Shown here: positions 27,201-35,140 of the stretch, piece by piece
Numbering within the stretch: the stretch's first letter is position 1
Layout of the letters: each line of letters starts with the position of its first letter
From: Paenarthrobacter sp. AR 02
GTDB taxonomy: Bacteria; Actinomycetota; Actinomycetes; Actinomycetales; Micrococcaceae
DNA: 64,000 nt
Reading direction: 5' to 3'
Assembly (NCBI RefSeq): GCF_021538675.1
Contig: NZ_JAJUKH010000008.1
Span: 62,001-126,000, forward strand
Program-made: the position numbers and the translations under genes
Notes under the pieces: generated by a model
Told to the model about the DNA's origin: nothing
Seen by the model: the letters and a program-made list of their open reading frames with translations, nothing else
Database searches by the model: none

Positions 27201-27674
27201 GTGAACGAGCACCCCAATACCGCCGACCTCTACGACGAACGCGGCGAAGAACTTGAGTCCATATCCCTGCAGTTCCAGGACCTCGGCGGACACTCGCACT
27301 TCAGTGGGCCCGTGCGGACCATTCGGTGCCTCGAGGACAATGCCTTGGTCAAGACTGTGCTCGGGTCACCAGGAGAGGGAGCCGTCCTGGTGATCGATGG
27401 CCAGGGATCCTTGCGGACGGCGCTCATGGGCGACATGATCGCTGAGAGCGCCGTAGCCAACGGATGGGCCGGCGTGGTCATCAACGGCGCTGTCCGGGAC
27501 CGCGTGGCCATCTCCGGTTTGCCCCTGGGTGTCAAGGCCCTCGGCAGCAACCCCAGAAAGAGCAGCAAAACCGGTGCAGGCGAGGCAGATGTCGAGCTTG
27601 TCATCGATGGCGTTCGTGTTCGGCCCGGCGTGATGATCTACTGCGACCCGGACGGCATCCTGGTGGAGCGCTGA
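27201..27674 (+). CDS. rraA: RraA family protein
   Basis: A 157-residue RraA/HMG-aldolase fold protein. It contains NTADLYDE, FSGPVRTIRCLEDN, the core VLVIDGQGSLRTALMGDMIAESAVANGWAGVVINGAVRD with the Asp-Arg pair, and the C-terminal VRVRPGVMIYCDPDGILV. Proteins of this type either inhibit RNase E or act as 4-hydroxy-4-methyl-2-oxoglutarate aldolases; sequence alone does not decide. The start GTG at 27201 is chosen because AAGGAG sits 8 bases before it. Confidence 0.88.
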   Translation: MNEHPNTADLYDERGEELESISLQFQDLGGHSHFSGPVRTIRCLEDNALVKTVLGSPGEGAVLVIDGQGSLRTALMGDMIAESAVANGWAGVVINGAVRDRVAISGLPLGVKALGSNPRKSSKTGAGEADVELVIDGVRVRPGVMIYCDPDGILVER

Positions 27675-27743
27675 TACCGCCGGATCCGTCAATAACGGAC
27701 CCTGCCCAGGAAATATTCTCACTCCGGGAATCAAACAGGCATT

Positions 27744-27770
27744 AGGATAGTTACTGAAAGCAACTATCCT
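27744..27770. promoter_or_regulatory. Operator-like inverted repeat upstream of the DHA2 efflux gene
   Basis: AGGATAGTT (27744-27752) and AACTATCCT (27762-27770) form a perfect 9-bp inverted repeat with a 9-base centre, 34 bp before the efflux gene. Pumps of this kind are usually repressed by MarR- or TetR-type proteins binding such sites. No regulator gene is adjacent, so it would act from elsewhere. Confidence 0.55.
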
Positions 27771-27804
27771 GCTTAATCCCTTTTCTGCCATCTCTGGAGA
27801 AGAT

Positions 27805-29457
27805 ATGTCCAAATCCACGCCCGTGCGGGCAGCCGGTGAGGTGCTGACGCATCGTCAGACGCTCACCGTCATGGTGGGACTCATGCTCGGCATGTTCCTG
27901 TCGTCGTTGGACCAAACCATCGTGTCCACGTCCATCTACACCATCGCCAACGACCTGGATGGTTTGTCCCTCCAGGCATGGGCCACCACTGCCTACCTCA
28001 TCACGTCGACCGTCAGCACGCCGCTCTATGGCAAGCTCAGCGACATCTTTGGCCGTCGGCCGCTGTACCTCACTGCCATCCTGGTGTTCCTGGCCGGCTC
28101 CCTGTACGCGGGTTCGGTCCACTCCATGACTGAGCTCGCCATTGCCCGTGGCATCCAGGGGCTTGGCGCCGGCGGCTTGCTGGCATTGGCGCTGACCATC
28201 ATCGGCGACATCGTTGCGCTGAAGGACAGGGCAAAGTACCAGGGCTATTTCATGTCCGTCTTCGGTATTTCCTCCGTTCTTGGCCCGGTAATTGGTGGCG
28301 CTTTCGCCGGCTCAGCCAACATCCTCGGCTTTGATGGCTGGCGCTGGGTGTTCTTCATCAACCTGCCTATCGGCCTTGCTGCGCTTGTGGTGGTCTTCCT
28401 GTACCTGCACCTGCCTGCCCGTCATGTGAAGCAGAAGATCGACTACTGGGGCGCGGCGGCCATCACTTTGGCCATCGTTCCGTTGCTGCTGGTTGCTGAA
28501 CAAGGGCGCACGTGGGGATGGTCTTCGGGCGGTTCCTGGCTCTGCTACGGCCTCGGCGTCATCGGCATCGTGGCATTCCTGCTGGTTGAGAAGCGTGCCG
28601 GCGACTACGCGCTGATCCCGTTGCGCCTCTTCAGCAACACCACCTTCGGCTTGTCCTCGCTGTTGAACTTCATCATCGGCATCGGCATGTTCGGTGCGAT
28701 TGCCATGCTGCCCATGTACTTGCAACTGGTGAAGGGCCTCACCCCCACTGAGGCAGGCCTGATGATGATCACTTTCACCGTGGGCATCCTCTTCGGTTCC
28801 ATTTCGGCCGGGCGGACCATCTCCTCATCCGGCGTTTACCGGATCTTCCCCATCCTGGGAACCGCGATCCTGGCAGCCGCGGCCACCGTCATGGGCTTCG
28901 TACTGGGAGTCGACACAGGCCTGTGGGTTCCCGGATTGATTGCGGTGTTCTTCGGTGTCGGCCTGGGCTTCTGCATGCAGCCACTCACGCTGGCCATGCA
29001 GGTCTCGGTTCCGCCGAAGGATATGGGCGTGGGTACTTCCACGGCTGCGTTCTTCCGCTCCATGGGTGGCGCAGTGGGCACGGCAGTATTCATCTCCATG
29101 CTGTTCAGCACGGCAGCTGACAAGATCGCCGATGGCATGAAGACGGCCGCGGCCAGCCCTGACTACCAAGCCGTCATGCGGGATCCAGCCGTGGCCTCAG
29201 ACCCTGCGAATGCCAAGCTTTTTGATTTCTTCAAGAACGGCGCCAATAACGACTCGCTGAACGACACCAGCTGGTTGCATTCGGCCAACAGCACGCTCAC
29301 CCGGCCCATCACCGAAGGTTTTGCCCAAGCCATCGATGTGGTCATGCTGACTGCGGCCGGGCTCATGATCATCGCGTTCCTGATCAGCTTCGCATTGCCC
29401 AACAAGAAGCTCACGGATCCCAAGGCCGCGGCCAAGGATTCCGTTCCGGCTCACTAG
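27805..29457 (+). CDS. DHA2-family (EmrB/QacA) multidrug efflux MFS transporter
   Basis: A 550-residue, 14-helix drug:H+ antiporter. Helix 1 carries GMFLSSLDQTIVSTSIYTIANDL (the DHA2 'LDxTIVN' motif), the loop GKLSDIFGRRPLYL is MFS motif A, and helix 5 has SVFGISSVLGPVIGGAFA (motif C, antiporters). A soluble loop lies near residues 430-490 before the last helix. It is transcribed alone after a perfect inverted repeat. Substrates cannot be read from sequence. Confidence 0.92.
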   Translation: MSKSTPVRAAGEVLTHRQTLTVMVGLMLGMFLSSLDQTIVSTSIYTIANDLDGLSLQAWATTAYLITSTVSTPLYGKLSDIFGRRPLYLTAILVFLAGSLYAGSVHSMTELAIARGIQGLGAGGLLALALTIIGDIVALKDRAKYQGYFMSVFGISSVLGPVIGGAFAGSANILGFDGWRWVFFINLPIGLAALVVVFLYLHLPARHVKQKIDYWGAAAITLAIVPLLLVAEQGRTWGWSSGGSWLCYGLGVIGIVAFLLVEKRAGDYALIPLRLFSNTTFGLSSLLNFIIGIGMFGAIAMLPMYLQLVKGLTPTEAGLMMITFTVGILFGSISAGRTISSSGVYRIFPILGTAILAAAATVMGFVLGVDTGLWVPGLIAVFFGVGLGFCMQPLTLAMQVSVPPKDMGVGTSTAAFFRSMGGAVGTAVFISMLFSTAADKIADGMKTAAASPDYQAVMRDPAVASDPANAKLFDFFKNGANNDSLNDTSWLHSANSTLTRPITEGFAQAIDVVMLTAAGLMIIAFLISFALPNKKLTDPKAAAKDSVPAH

Positions 29458-29783
29458 CACCGGATTCAGCTCTCCACGGCGGCGGGTCTTGGGTTTGGCA
29501 CCAGACCCAAGGACCGCCGTCGTGCTTTGTGTTCAATTAGTTGACCCAACAAGGACTACTTAGCCCCGAAAACACACCCTGTGAAGCATTCAGGGAACAC
29601 TCAGCTCACAGCCAGCCCCTATTGGGTTAAGAAAGTGAACACAGGTCATCTGGCAGGCCTTGACTGGAACTTGCGTGACGGGCCGTGCCACACTGTGTAG
29701 CGCGAGTGCACCGGCGTCCCCGTCGGAACAGCCGACGACGTCCCGCACCGCGATCCCACACCACCATTCCCCAAGGGAGTCCC
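29458..29783. other. Non-coding stretch between two MFS genes
   Basis: I see no gene. The first part holds a hairpin terminator (29476-29520). The rest, up to the AAGGGAG site at 29773, should carry the promoter of the sugar porter but I find no convincing -35/-10 pair. Confidence 0.5.
29476..29520 (+). terminator. Hairpin after the DHA2 efflux gene
   Basis: The arms ACGGCGG...TCTTGGGT and ACCCAAGGAC...CGCCGT pair over about 15 bp with one small bulge, 18 bases after the stop. Confidence 0.6.
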
Positions 29784-31253
29784 ATGTCCAGTTCCAGCAC
29801 CGAAGGCGCACCCCCAGTTTCGCGGAAGGTGATCGGCCTGGCCGTTGCCGGCGCGGTGGGCGGCTTCCTCTTCGGCTTCGATTCGTCCGTTGTTAACGGC
29901 GCCGTGGACGCAATGGCGGACGAGTTCGTCATGAGCGAGGCAGTAACGGGCTTCGCTGTCGCTGTTGCCTTGTTGGGCTGTGCCGCGGGTGCCTACCTGG
30001 CCGGCAAAGTAGCCGACCGCTACGGCCGTATCCCCGCCATGAAAATCGGTGCGCTCCTCTTCCTGGTGAGTGCCGTGGGAACCGGCCTGGCGTTCAGCGT
30101 GTGGGACCTCGTCTTCTGGCGGCTGGTTGGCGGGTTGGGCATCGGACTGGCCTCCGTCATTGCTCCCGCATACATTTCCGAGATCTCCCCGCGCCACGTG
30201 CGCGGACGCCTCGCTTCACTTCAGCAGTTGACCATCACCACAGGTATCTTCGCGGCTCTCCTGTCCGACGCTGTCCTTGCCAACACAGCCGGCGGTGCCG
30301 GTGGAATGCTGTGGCTGGGCATCGAGGCGTGGCGCTGGATGTTCATCGCGTGCGCCATCCCAGCTGCCGTGTACGGTTTGATCGCGTTCCGCCTGCCCGA
30401 GTCCCCGCACTTCCTGGTGCTTAACGGCAAGGAAGACCAGGCCCGCGGCATCTTCCAGAGGCTCATCCCGGGCGACGACATCGAACGGCACATCCGCGAG
30501 ATCCGCGAGTCCATCCAGCAGGAAAAGCTTTCCACCAAGAAGGGCTCCCTCCGCGGCAACCGGTTCGGCCTGCTCCCCGTGGTGTGGATCGGCATCATCC
30601 TGTCGGTCCTGCAGCAGTTCGTGGGCATCAACGTGATCTTCTACTACTCAACGACGCTCTGGAAGGCAGTCGGGTTCCAGGAAAAGGACTCCCTGACCAT
30701 CTCCGTTGCCACCTCGGTCACCAACATCCTGGTGACACTGGTAGCCATCGCGCTGGTGGACCGCATCGGCCGCCGGCCCATCCTGCTGACCGGTTCGATC
30801 GGCATGGCCGTCTCCCTGGCTGTCATGGCGTTGGCGTTCTCCTCGGCGACTGGAACAGGTTCCGAGATCTCGCTGCCCGGCGCTTGGGGACCCGTGGCCT
30901 TGGTCGCTGCCAACGTCTTCGTCGTCAGCTTTGGGGCTTCCTGGGGTCCGCTGGTCTGGGTCCTGCTGGGCGAGATCTTCCCGTCCCGCATCCGGGCCCG
31001 CGCCCTGGGCCTGGCTGCGGCCGCGCAATGGATCGCGAACTTTGCCATCACGCTCAGTTTCCCCATCATGGCGGCGGGTTCGCTGCCCCTGACGTACGCC
31101 ATGTACGCGGCGTTCGCGGCGGCGTCGTTCTTCTTTGTGATGTTCAAGGTTCCCGAGACGAACGGCATGTCCCTTGAGCAGGCCGAGACACTGTTCGTTC
31201 CCAAGGGGGCGCCGGTAGCGCCGCTGCCGGTCACCTCGGACGAAACCAAGTAG
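29784..31253 (+). CDS. MFS sugar porter
   Basis: A 489-residue, 12-helix sugar:H+ symporter. All family marks are present: GGFLFGFDSSVVNGA in helix 1, GKVADRYGRIPAM (motif A), RLVGGLGIGLASVIAPAYISEISPRHVRGRL, PESPHFLVLNGKEDQA after helix 6, QQFVGINVIFYYSTTLW in helix 7, DRIGRRPILL, and PETNGMSLEQAE at the end. Relatives carry xylose, arabinose, glucose or inositol. The ATG at 29784 follows AAGGGAG by 6 bases. It is monocistronic, with a strong terminator after it. Confidence 0.93.
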   Translation: MSSSSTEGAPPVSRKVIGLAVAGAVGGFLFGFDSSVVNGAVDAMADEFVMSEAVTGFAVAVALLGCAAGAYLAGKVADRYGRIPAMKIGALLFLVSAVGTGLAFSVWDLVFWRLVGGLGIGLASVIAPAYISEISPRHVRGRLASLQQLTITTGIFAALLSDAVLANTAGGAGGMLWLGIEAWRWMFIACAIPAAVYGLIAFRLPESPHFLVLNGKEDQARGIFQRLIPGDDIERHIREIRESIQQEKLSTKKGSLRGNRFGLLPVVWIGIILSVLQQFVGINVIFYYSTTLWKAVGFQEKDSLTISVATSVTNILVTLVAIALVDRIGRRPILLTGSIGMAVSLAVMALAFSSATGTGSEISLPGAWGPVALVAANVFVVSFGASWGPLVWVLLGEIFPSRIRARALGLAAAAQWIANFAITLSFPIMAAGSLPLTYAMYAAFAAASFFFVMFKVPETNGMSLEQAETLFVPKGAPVAPLPVTSDETK

Positions 31254-31260
31254 ATGCACA

Positions 31261-31296
31261 ACGAGCCCCGCGGATCACCGCGGGGCTCGTTTTTTA
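31261..31296 (+). terminator. Classic intrinsic terminator after the sugar porter gene
   Basis: A 13-bp perfect stem (ACGAGCCCCGCGG / CCGCGGGGCTCGT) with loop ATCA is followed by six T residues. It begins 7 bases after the stop. It also lies at the 3' end of the convergent MFS gene. Confidence 0.9.
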
Positions 31297-31305
31297 GGTA
31301 AAGGG

Positions 31306-32544
31306 TTAGACCAGGTGCGGCTCGTGCGAACTGAGGTAACTGCGACCTCCGAAGGCCACGAGGATCGCGATCACCATGGCCACAGCGCCTGCAAAGAACG
31401 GAACCTGCGGCCCGAAGTGCTCGCCCAGCTGGGCCGCCGCGAACGGAGCCAGCGCTCCACCCATCCAGCGGACAAAGTTGTAGCCGGCTGACGCGACAGG
31501 ACGCGGCGAATCCGAGACGCCCATGGCCAGCTCGGTGTAGACCGTGTTGTTGATGCCCAGCAGGGCACCGGCCACGATAACGAGCACGACGACGGCAGTC
31601 ACCGAGTGCCACGCAGCCAGTCCCAGCCCGAGCAGGTCGAGCATCAGTGCGGCCAGCGTGCCGGTCAGGACCTTGACGGCACCGAAGCGCCTCTGCAGGA
31701 CGGGAGCGACGAACACCGAGAAGACGGCCACGGCGACGCCCCAACCGAAGAACACGCCGCCGATCCCGTAAGCGTCCATGCCCAGGATGAATGGCGTGAA
31801 AGCGAGGATGGTGAAGAAGCCGTAGTTGTAGAACAGTGCGCTGGCGGCCGTGGTGCGGAGGCCCTTGTGCCCAAGCGCCAGCAGCGGGTCGCGGAGCCGC
31901 GATTTTTTGGCCGGGGCTGGGGTTTTAGGCAGCAGCGCCAGCAGGGCAATGAAGGCGGCGGCCATGAGGACTGCCGTGCCGAAGAACGGTGCACGCCACT
32001 GCCATCCACCAAGGAGTGCGCCCAGCAGCGGGCCAAGCGAGATACCCAGGCCAAGGGCGGCTTCGTACAGGATGATGGCCGTGCCGGTTCCACCGCTGGC
32101 CACGCCGACAATGACAGCCAGCGCCGTGGCAACGAACAACGCGTTGCCGAGGCCCCAACCGGCGCGGAAGCCCACCAGCTGTTCAACGCTGCCGGACAAG
32201 CCAGAGAGCGACGCGAACACCACGATGATCGCCAAACCGATGAGCAGGGTCTTCTTGCCGCCAATGCGGGAGGACACGAAACCACTGATCAACATCGCGA
32301 CGGCGGTCACCAGGAAGTAGCTGGTGAACAACAACGACACTTCGCTGGTGGACGCCTCGAGGTTCTTGGCGATCGCAGGGAGGATGGGGTCCACGAGCCC
32401 GATGCCCATGAACGCGAAAACTGCCGCGAGGGCGGTGGCCCATACAGCTTTCGGCTGTTTGAGGAGGGATGCTTTCTCAGCCTCGAGGGTGTTTTCGATG
32501 GTTGTTTCGGCGCTTGCTGAAGCGTCAGCCAACGGGCGTGACAT
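31306..32544 (-). CDS. MFS transporter controlled by the adjacent MarR protein
   Basis: A 412-residue, 12-helix DHA1-like carrier. Helix 1 holds FMGIGLVDPILPAIAKNLEAS, motif A is ISGFVSSRIGGKKTLLIG, and helix 5 has ALGLGISLGPLLGALLGG (antiporter motif C). This suggests export of a toxic compound. It lies 32 bp after marR on the same strand, so the pair is one operon under tandem TTAGGnnnCCTAA operators. Confidence 0.9.
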   Translation of the reverse strand: MSRPLADASASAETTIENTLEAEKASLLKQPKAVWATALAAVFAFMGIGLVDPILPAIAKNLEASTSEVSLLFTSYFLVTAVAMLISGFVSSRIGGKKTLLIGLAIIVVFASLSGLSGSVEQLVGFRAGWGLGNALFVATALAVIVGVASGGTGTAIILYEAALGLGISLGPLLGALLGGWQWRAPFFGTAVLMAAAFIALLALLPKTPAPAKKSRLRDPLLALGHKGLRTTAASALFYNYGFFTILAFTPFILGMDAYGIGGVFFGWGVAVAVFSVFVAPVLQRRFGAVKVLTGTLAALMLDLLGLGLAAWHSVTAVVVLVIVAGALLGINNTVYTELAMGVSDSPRPVASAGYNFVRWMGGALAPFAAAQLGEHFGPQVPFFAGAVAMVIAILVAFGGRSYLSSHEPHLV

Positions 32545-32576
32545 TCAATGGCTCCTTGTCGGTGCGTTGATTCTGG

Positions 32577-33020
32577 TTAGTTCTGGAATGAACTGTTGAG
32601 CTTGGCGATCACTGGGAGTGCAACCGCGAGCTGCTCAATCTCTTGGCTGCTGAGGCCCTGGAGCAGTTCGGCCACCATGGCGTTGCGCCGCTGGTCGGCG
32701 GATTCGACGGCGGCTGTCCCGGCCCGGGTAATGGCCACCTGGACGGCCCGGGAATCGTCGGGATCGGGCTGGCGGGTGACCAGGCCTGCCCGCTCGAGCT
32801 TGATGATCTGCTCCGTGGCGCTGGGGACTTTGATCCCCAGGTTCTTGGCGATGTCGCCCACCCTGAGGCCGGCGTCCTGGATCATGGAGAGCAGGCTCAG
32901 CTGCGCGGCAGTGAGTTCGCCTTCCGGGTCCAGGCGGCGGAACATGTAGACGCCCAAACGGAGGGCCTCGCGGTATTCCTTCGCGAGGTTGGTAAGGGCG
33001 TTATCCGAAGTGCTCGTCAT
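32577..33020 (-). CDS. MarR-family repressor
   Basis: A 147-residue dimeric winged-helix regulator. DNA-binding region (about 40-105): LTAAQLSLLSMIQDAGLRVGDIAKNLGIKVPSATEQIIKLERAGLVTRQPDPDDSRAV, with the conserved DxRA wing. Flanking helices form the dimer. It precedes the MFS gene it presumably represses, and starts just 3 bp from two tandem palindromes, which indicates autorepression relieved by a small ligand that the pump exports. Confidence 0.93.
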   Translation of the reverse strand: MTSTSDNALTNLAKEYREALRLGVYMFRRLDPEGELTAAQLSLLSMIQDAGLRVGDIAKNLGIKVPSATEQIIKLERAGLVTRQPDPDDSRAVQVAITRAGTAAVESADQRRNAMVAELLQGLSSQEIEQLAVALPVIAKLNSSFQN

Positions 33021-33022
33021 AT

Positions 33023-33051
33023 TTAGGTAGCCTAATAGTTAGGGTACCTAA
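33023..33051. promoter_or_regulatory. Tandem MarR operators
   Basis: TTAGGTAGCCTAA (33023-33035) and TTAGGGTACCTAA (33039-33051) are two palindromes of form TTAGGnnnCCTAA, centred 16 bp apart, directly upstream of marR. They must overlap its promoter and Shine-Dalgarno region. Confidence 0.8.
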
Positions 33052-33062
33052 TAGTCAAGTGG

Positions 33063-33566
33063 CTAGAGCGCGAGCTTCATGCCTTCGTGGCTCGCAACGA
33101 AGCCCAGGCGCTCGTAGAAACGGTGCGCATCGACCCGTGACTTGTCCGTGGTGAGCTGGACCAGCGAGCATCCACGCTCCCGCGCCTGGTCAATGGCCCA
33201 CTCGATCATCAACGCACCAACACCCTGGCCACGCAGGACATCAGACACCCGGACCGCTTCGATCTGCGCCCGCCACGCCCCCTTCCGCGAAAGCCCCGGG
33301 AGGAAGCTGAGCTGGAAAGTGGCCACGACGTCGCCTTGGAGTTCGCCCACTACCAGAAGGTGGGAAGGGTCGCCGTCGATCGCGTCAAAAGCCAGCTCAT
33401 AAGGGCCCAAATCCTCGAGGCTTTCGCGCGCGGCGCCGAGCTGGTCGTCAACGAGCAACGCGAGGATCCGCGGCAGGTCGCCCTTTTGGGCGCGGCGGAG
33501 GGTGAAGACTCCAGGCTCGACGGCGGCGGTCATCAAAGTGGTTGCGGAACCGGACTCTGTAGTCAC
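33063..33566 (-). CDS. GNAT-family N-acetyltransferase
   Basis: A 167-residue GNAT enzyme. The acetyl-CoA site VRVSDVLRGQGVGALMIEWAIDQARERGC has the R/QxxGxG/A motif, followed by VQLTTDKSRVDAHRFYERLGF, the usual end of the fold. Substrate unknown. The start is GTG at 33566, with an ATG 33 bases further in (33533) as alternative. It lies upstream of marR on the same strand but the marR promoter separates them. It is divergent from the PadR operon. Confidence 0.85.
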   Translation of the reverse strand: MTTESGSATTLMTAAVEPGVFTLRRAQKGDLPRILALLVDDQLGAARESLEDLGPYELAFDAIDGDPSHLLVVGELQGDVVATFQLSFLPGLSRKGAWRAQIEAVRVSDVLRGQGVGALMIEWAIDQARERGCSLVQLTTDKSRVDAHRFYERLGFVASHEGMKLAL

Positions 33567-33592
33567 CAGCCCAGCATGCCATCTTCATTAGA

Positions 33593-33655
33593 ACTCAGTA
33601 TTGCTAAGTACCGGTACCTAGTTCTACTATGTAGTGGTAGCTAGTAATACTGAGT
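33593..33655. promoter_or_regulatory. AT-rich divergent promoter region with inverted repeats, likely PadR operator
   Basis: ACTCAGTATT (33593) and AATACTGAGT (33646) form a perfect 10-bp inverted repeat. Between them are GTACCGGTAC (33608-33617) and CTAC-TAT-GTAG (33624-33634). The nested palindromes stand out against the GC-rich surroundings and resemble PadR sites, which are built of TAC/GTA half-sites. Confidence 0.5.
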
Positions 33656-33673
33656 AGCGAATGGAGGTGTCTG

Positions 33674-34003
33674 ATGGGCAAGCAAATGACCGAGATGCTC
33701 AAAGGCACATTGGAGGGAATCGTCCTGGCCCTCCTGACCGGAAAGGCAGCCTACGGATACGAAATCACCACGCTCCTCCGGGAGCAGGGATTCACCGAGA
33801 TCGCCGAAGGCACCGTGTACGCACTACTGGTCAGGATCGAACAGAAGGGCCTGGTGGACGTCGAGAAGCGGCCGTCCGAAAAAGGGCCACCCCGCAAGGT
33901 GTACACGCTCAACACCCAAGGCGAAAAAGAACTCAACGAATTTTGGAACACCTGGAGCTTCTTGTCCGAACGGCTTGAACAGCTCCGCAAGGAAGGGAAA
34001 TAA
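33674..34003 (+). CDS. PadR-family repressor
   Basis: A 109-residue winged-helix protein of the short PadR-s2 type. KGTLEGIVLALLTGKAAYGYEITTLLREQGF and GTVYALLVRIEQKGLVDVEKRPSEKGPPRKVYTLNTQGEKEL are diagnostic; one C-terminal helix mediates dimerisation. GGAGG lies 6 bases before the ATG. It begins a four-gene operon with DUF1048 and a two-part ABC exporter and is expected to repress it until an antibiotic-like ligand binds, as LmrR does. Confidence 0.92.
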   Translation: MGKQMTEMLKGTLEGIVLALLTGKAAYGYEITTLLREQGFTEIAEGTVYALLVRIEQKGLVDVEKRPSEKGPPRKVYTLNTQGEKELNEFWNTWSFLSERLEQLRKEGK

Positions 34004-34004
34004 C

Positions 34005-34370
34005 ATGGCAGCGAAATGGATCGAACTGGTCACCGGATCACTCGAGCAGAAGAAGCAGTTCAAGCAGGCAAGGGCCCGGCTGGAGGCCCTGCCGGAGCCG
34101 TACCTCACCGCAGCGACGGCTTTCAACCGGTACCTCATGTACTACGGCGGTGTTACCGAGGGCGACACCATGGTGCAGATGTTCACCGACCTCGCAGACC
34201 TCTGGGAACGGGCCGCGATTGACAGCACGCCCGTGAGCGAAATCGTCGGCGAGGACCCCATCGAATTCGCCGAAGCGTTCGCACAGGCCTATGGCGGAAA
34301 GCGCTGGATCGACAAGGAACGCGATCGCCTCATCAAGGCCATCGACAAAGCAAAGGAAGCGGAATCATGA
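34005..34370 (+). CDS. DUF1048 family protein
   Basis: A 121-residue helical cytoplasmic protein. WIELVTGSLEQKKQFKQARARLEALPEPYLTAATAFNRYLMYYGG and the later DLADLWERAA plus PIEFAEAFAQAYGGKRWIDKERDRL match DUF1048. The family is commonly linked with PadR regulators and ABC exporters, as here. Function unknown. The ATG is one base after the padR stop, and the end overlaps the ATPase start (ATGA). Confidence 0.88.
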   Translation: MAAKWIELVTGSLEQKKQFKQARARLEALPEPYLTAATAFNRYLMYYGGVTEGDTMVQMFTDLADLWERAAIDSTPVSEIVGEDPIEFAEAFAQAYGGKRWIDKERDRLIKAIDKAKEAES

Positions 34371-35140
34371 CGGCCATCAGCGTCCAAGGCATCGAGAAGT
34401 CCTACAAGGACCTCCACGTGCTCCGCGGGGTGGACTTCGAGGTAGCGTCAGGCAGCATCTTCGCCCTGCTCGGCTCCAACGGTGCGGGCAAGACCACCAT
34501 GGTGAAGATCCTGTCCACGCTGCTCGCAGCGGATGGTGGAACGGCCGCCGTCGAAGGCTTTGACGTCGCGGCAGAGCCGCTGCGGGTGCGGGAGTCCATC
34601 AGCCTCACCGGACAGTTCGCCGCGGTGGACGGGATCCTCACGGGCAAGGAGAACCTGGTCCTGGTGGCGAAGCTCCGCCACCTGAAGAACCCGGGCCGGA
34701 TTGCGGACTGGTTGCTGGCCCAGTTCAACCTCAGCGACGCCGGAAACCGGAAAGTGGCGGCCTACTCCGGCGGCATGCGCCGCCGGCTGGACATCGCCAT
34801 GAGCTTGATCGGCGACCCCAAAGTGATCTTCCTCGACGAGCCAACCACGGGCCTCGATCCCGAAGCCCGGCTGGAGGTCTGGCATATCGTGAAGAAGCTC
34901 GCCAACCAGGGAACCACCGTCCTGCTCACCACGCAGTACCTCGACGAGGCCGAGCAACTCGCGGACCGCATTGCCATTCTTCATGAGGGCCGCATCATTG
35001 CCAACGGAACGCTCGCCGAACTGAAGCAGCTCCTTCCACCGGCCAAGATCGAATACGTCGAGAAGCAGCCCAGCCTGGAGGACATCTTCCTGGCTCTCGT
35101 GGGCGCAGGCAGCAACGATTCAGTAAAGGACAGGTCATGA
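34367..35140 (+). CDS. ABC exporter ATP-binding protein, DrrA-like
   Basis: A 257-residue ATPase with Walker A LGSNGAGKTT (about 35-45), Q-loop LTGQFAAVDGILTGKENL, signature YSGGMRRRLDIAMSLIG, Walker B VIFLDEPTTGLDP and H-loop region LLTTQYLDEAEQLADRI. The DrrA-type C-terminus ends EKQPSLEDIFLALVG. It drives the permease encoded next. The start overlaps DUF1048 and the end overlaps the permease gene. Confidence 0.94.
   Translation: MTAISVQGIEKSYKDLHVLRGVDFEVASGSIFALLGSNGAGKTTMVKILSTLLAADGGTAAVEGFDVAAEPLRVRESISLTGQFAAVDGILTGKENLVLVAKLRHLKNPGRIADWLLAQFNLSDAGNRKVAAYSGGMRRRLDIAMSLIGDPKVIFLDEPTTGLDPEARLEVWHIVKKLANQGTTVLLTTQYLDEAEQLADRIAILHEGRIIANGTLAELKQLLPPAKIEYVEKQPSLEDIFLALVGAGSNDSVKDRS

Noticed and set aside
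27675..27804. Riboswitch or attenuator before the DHA2 efflux gene
   Set aside because: Apart from the perfect inverted repeat there is no conserved aptamer pattern or leader peptide; an operator is the simpler reading.
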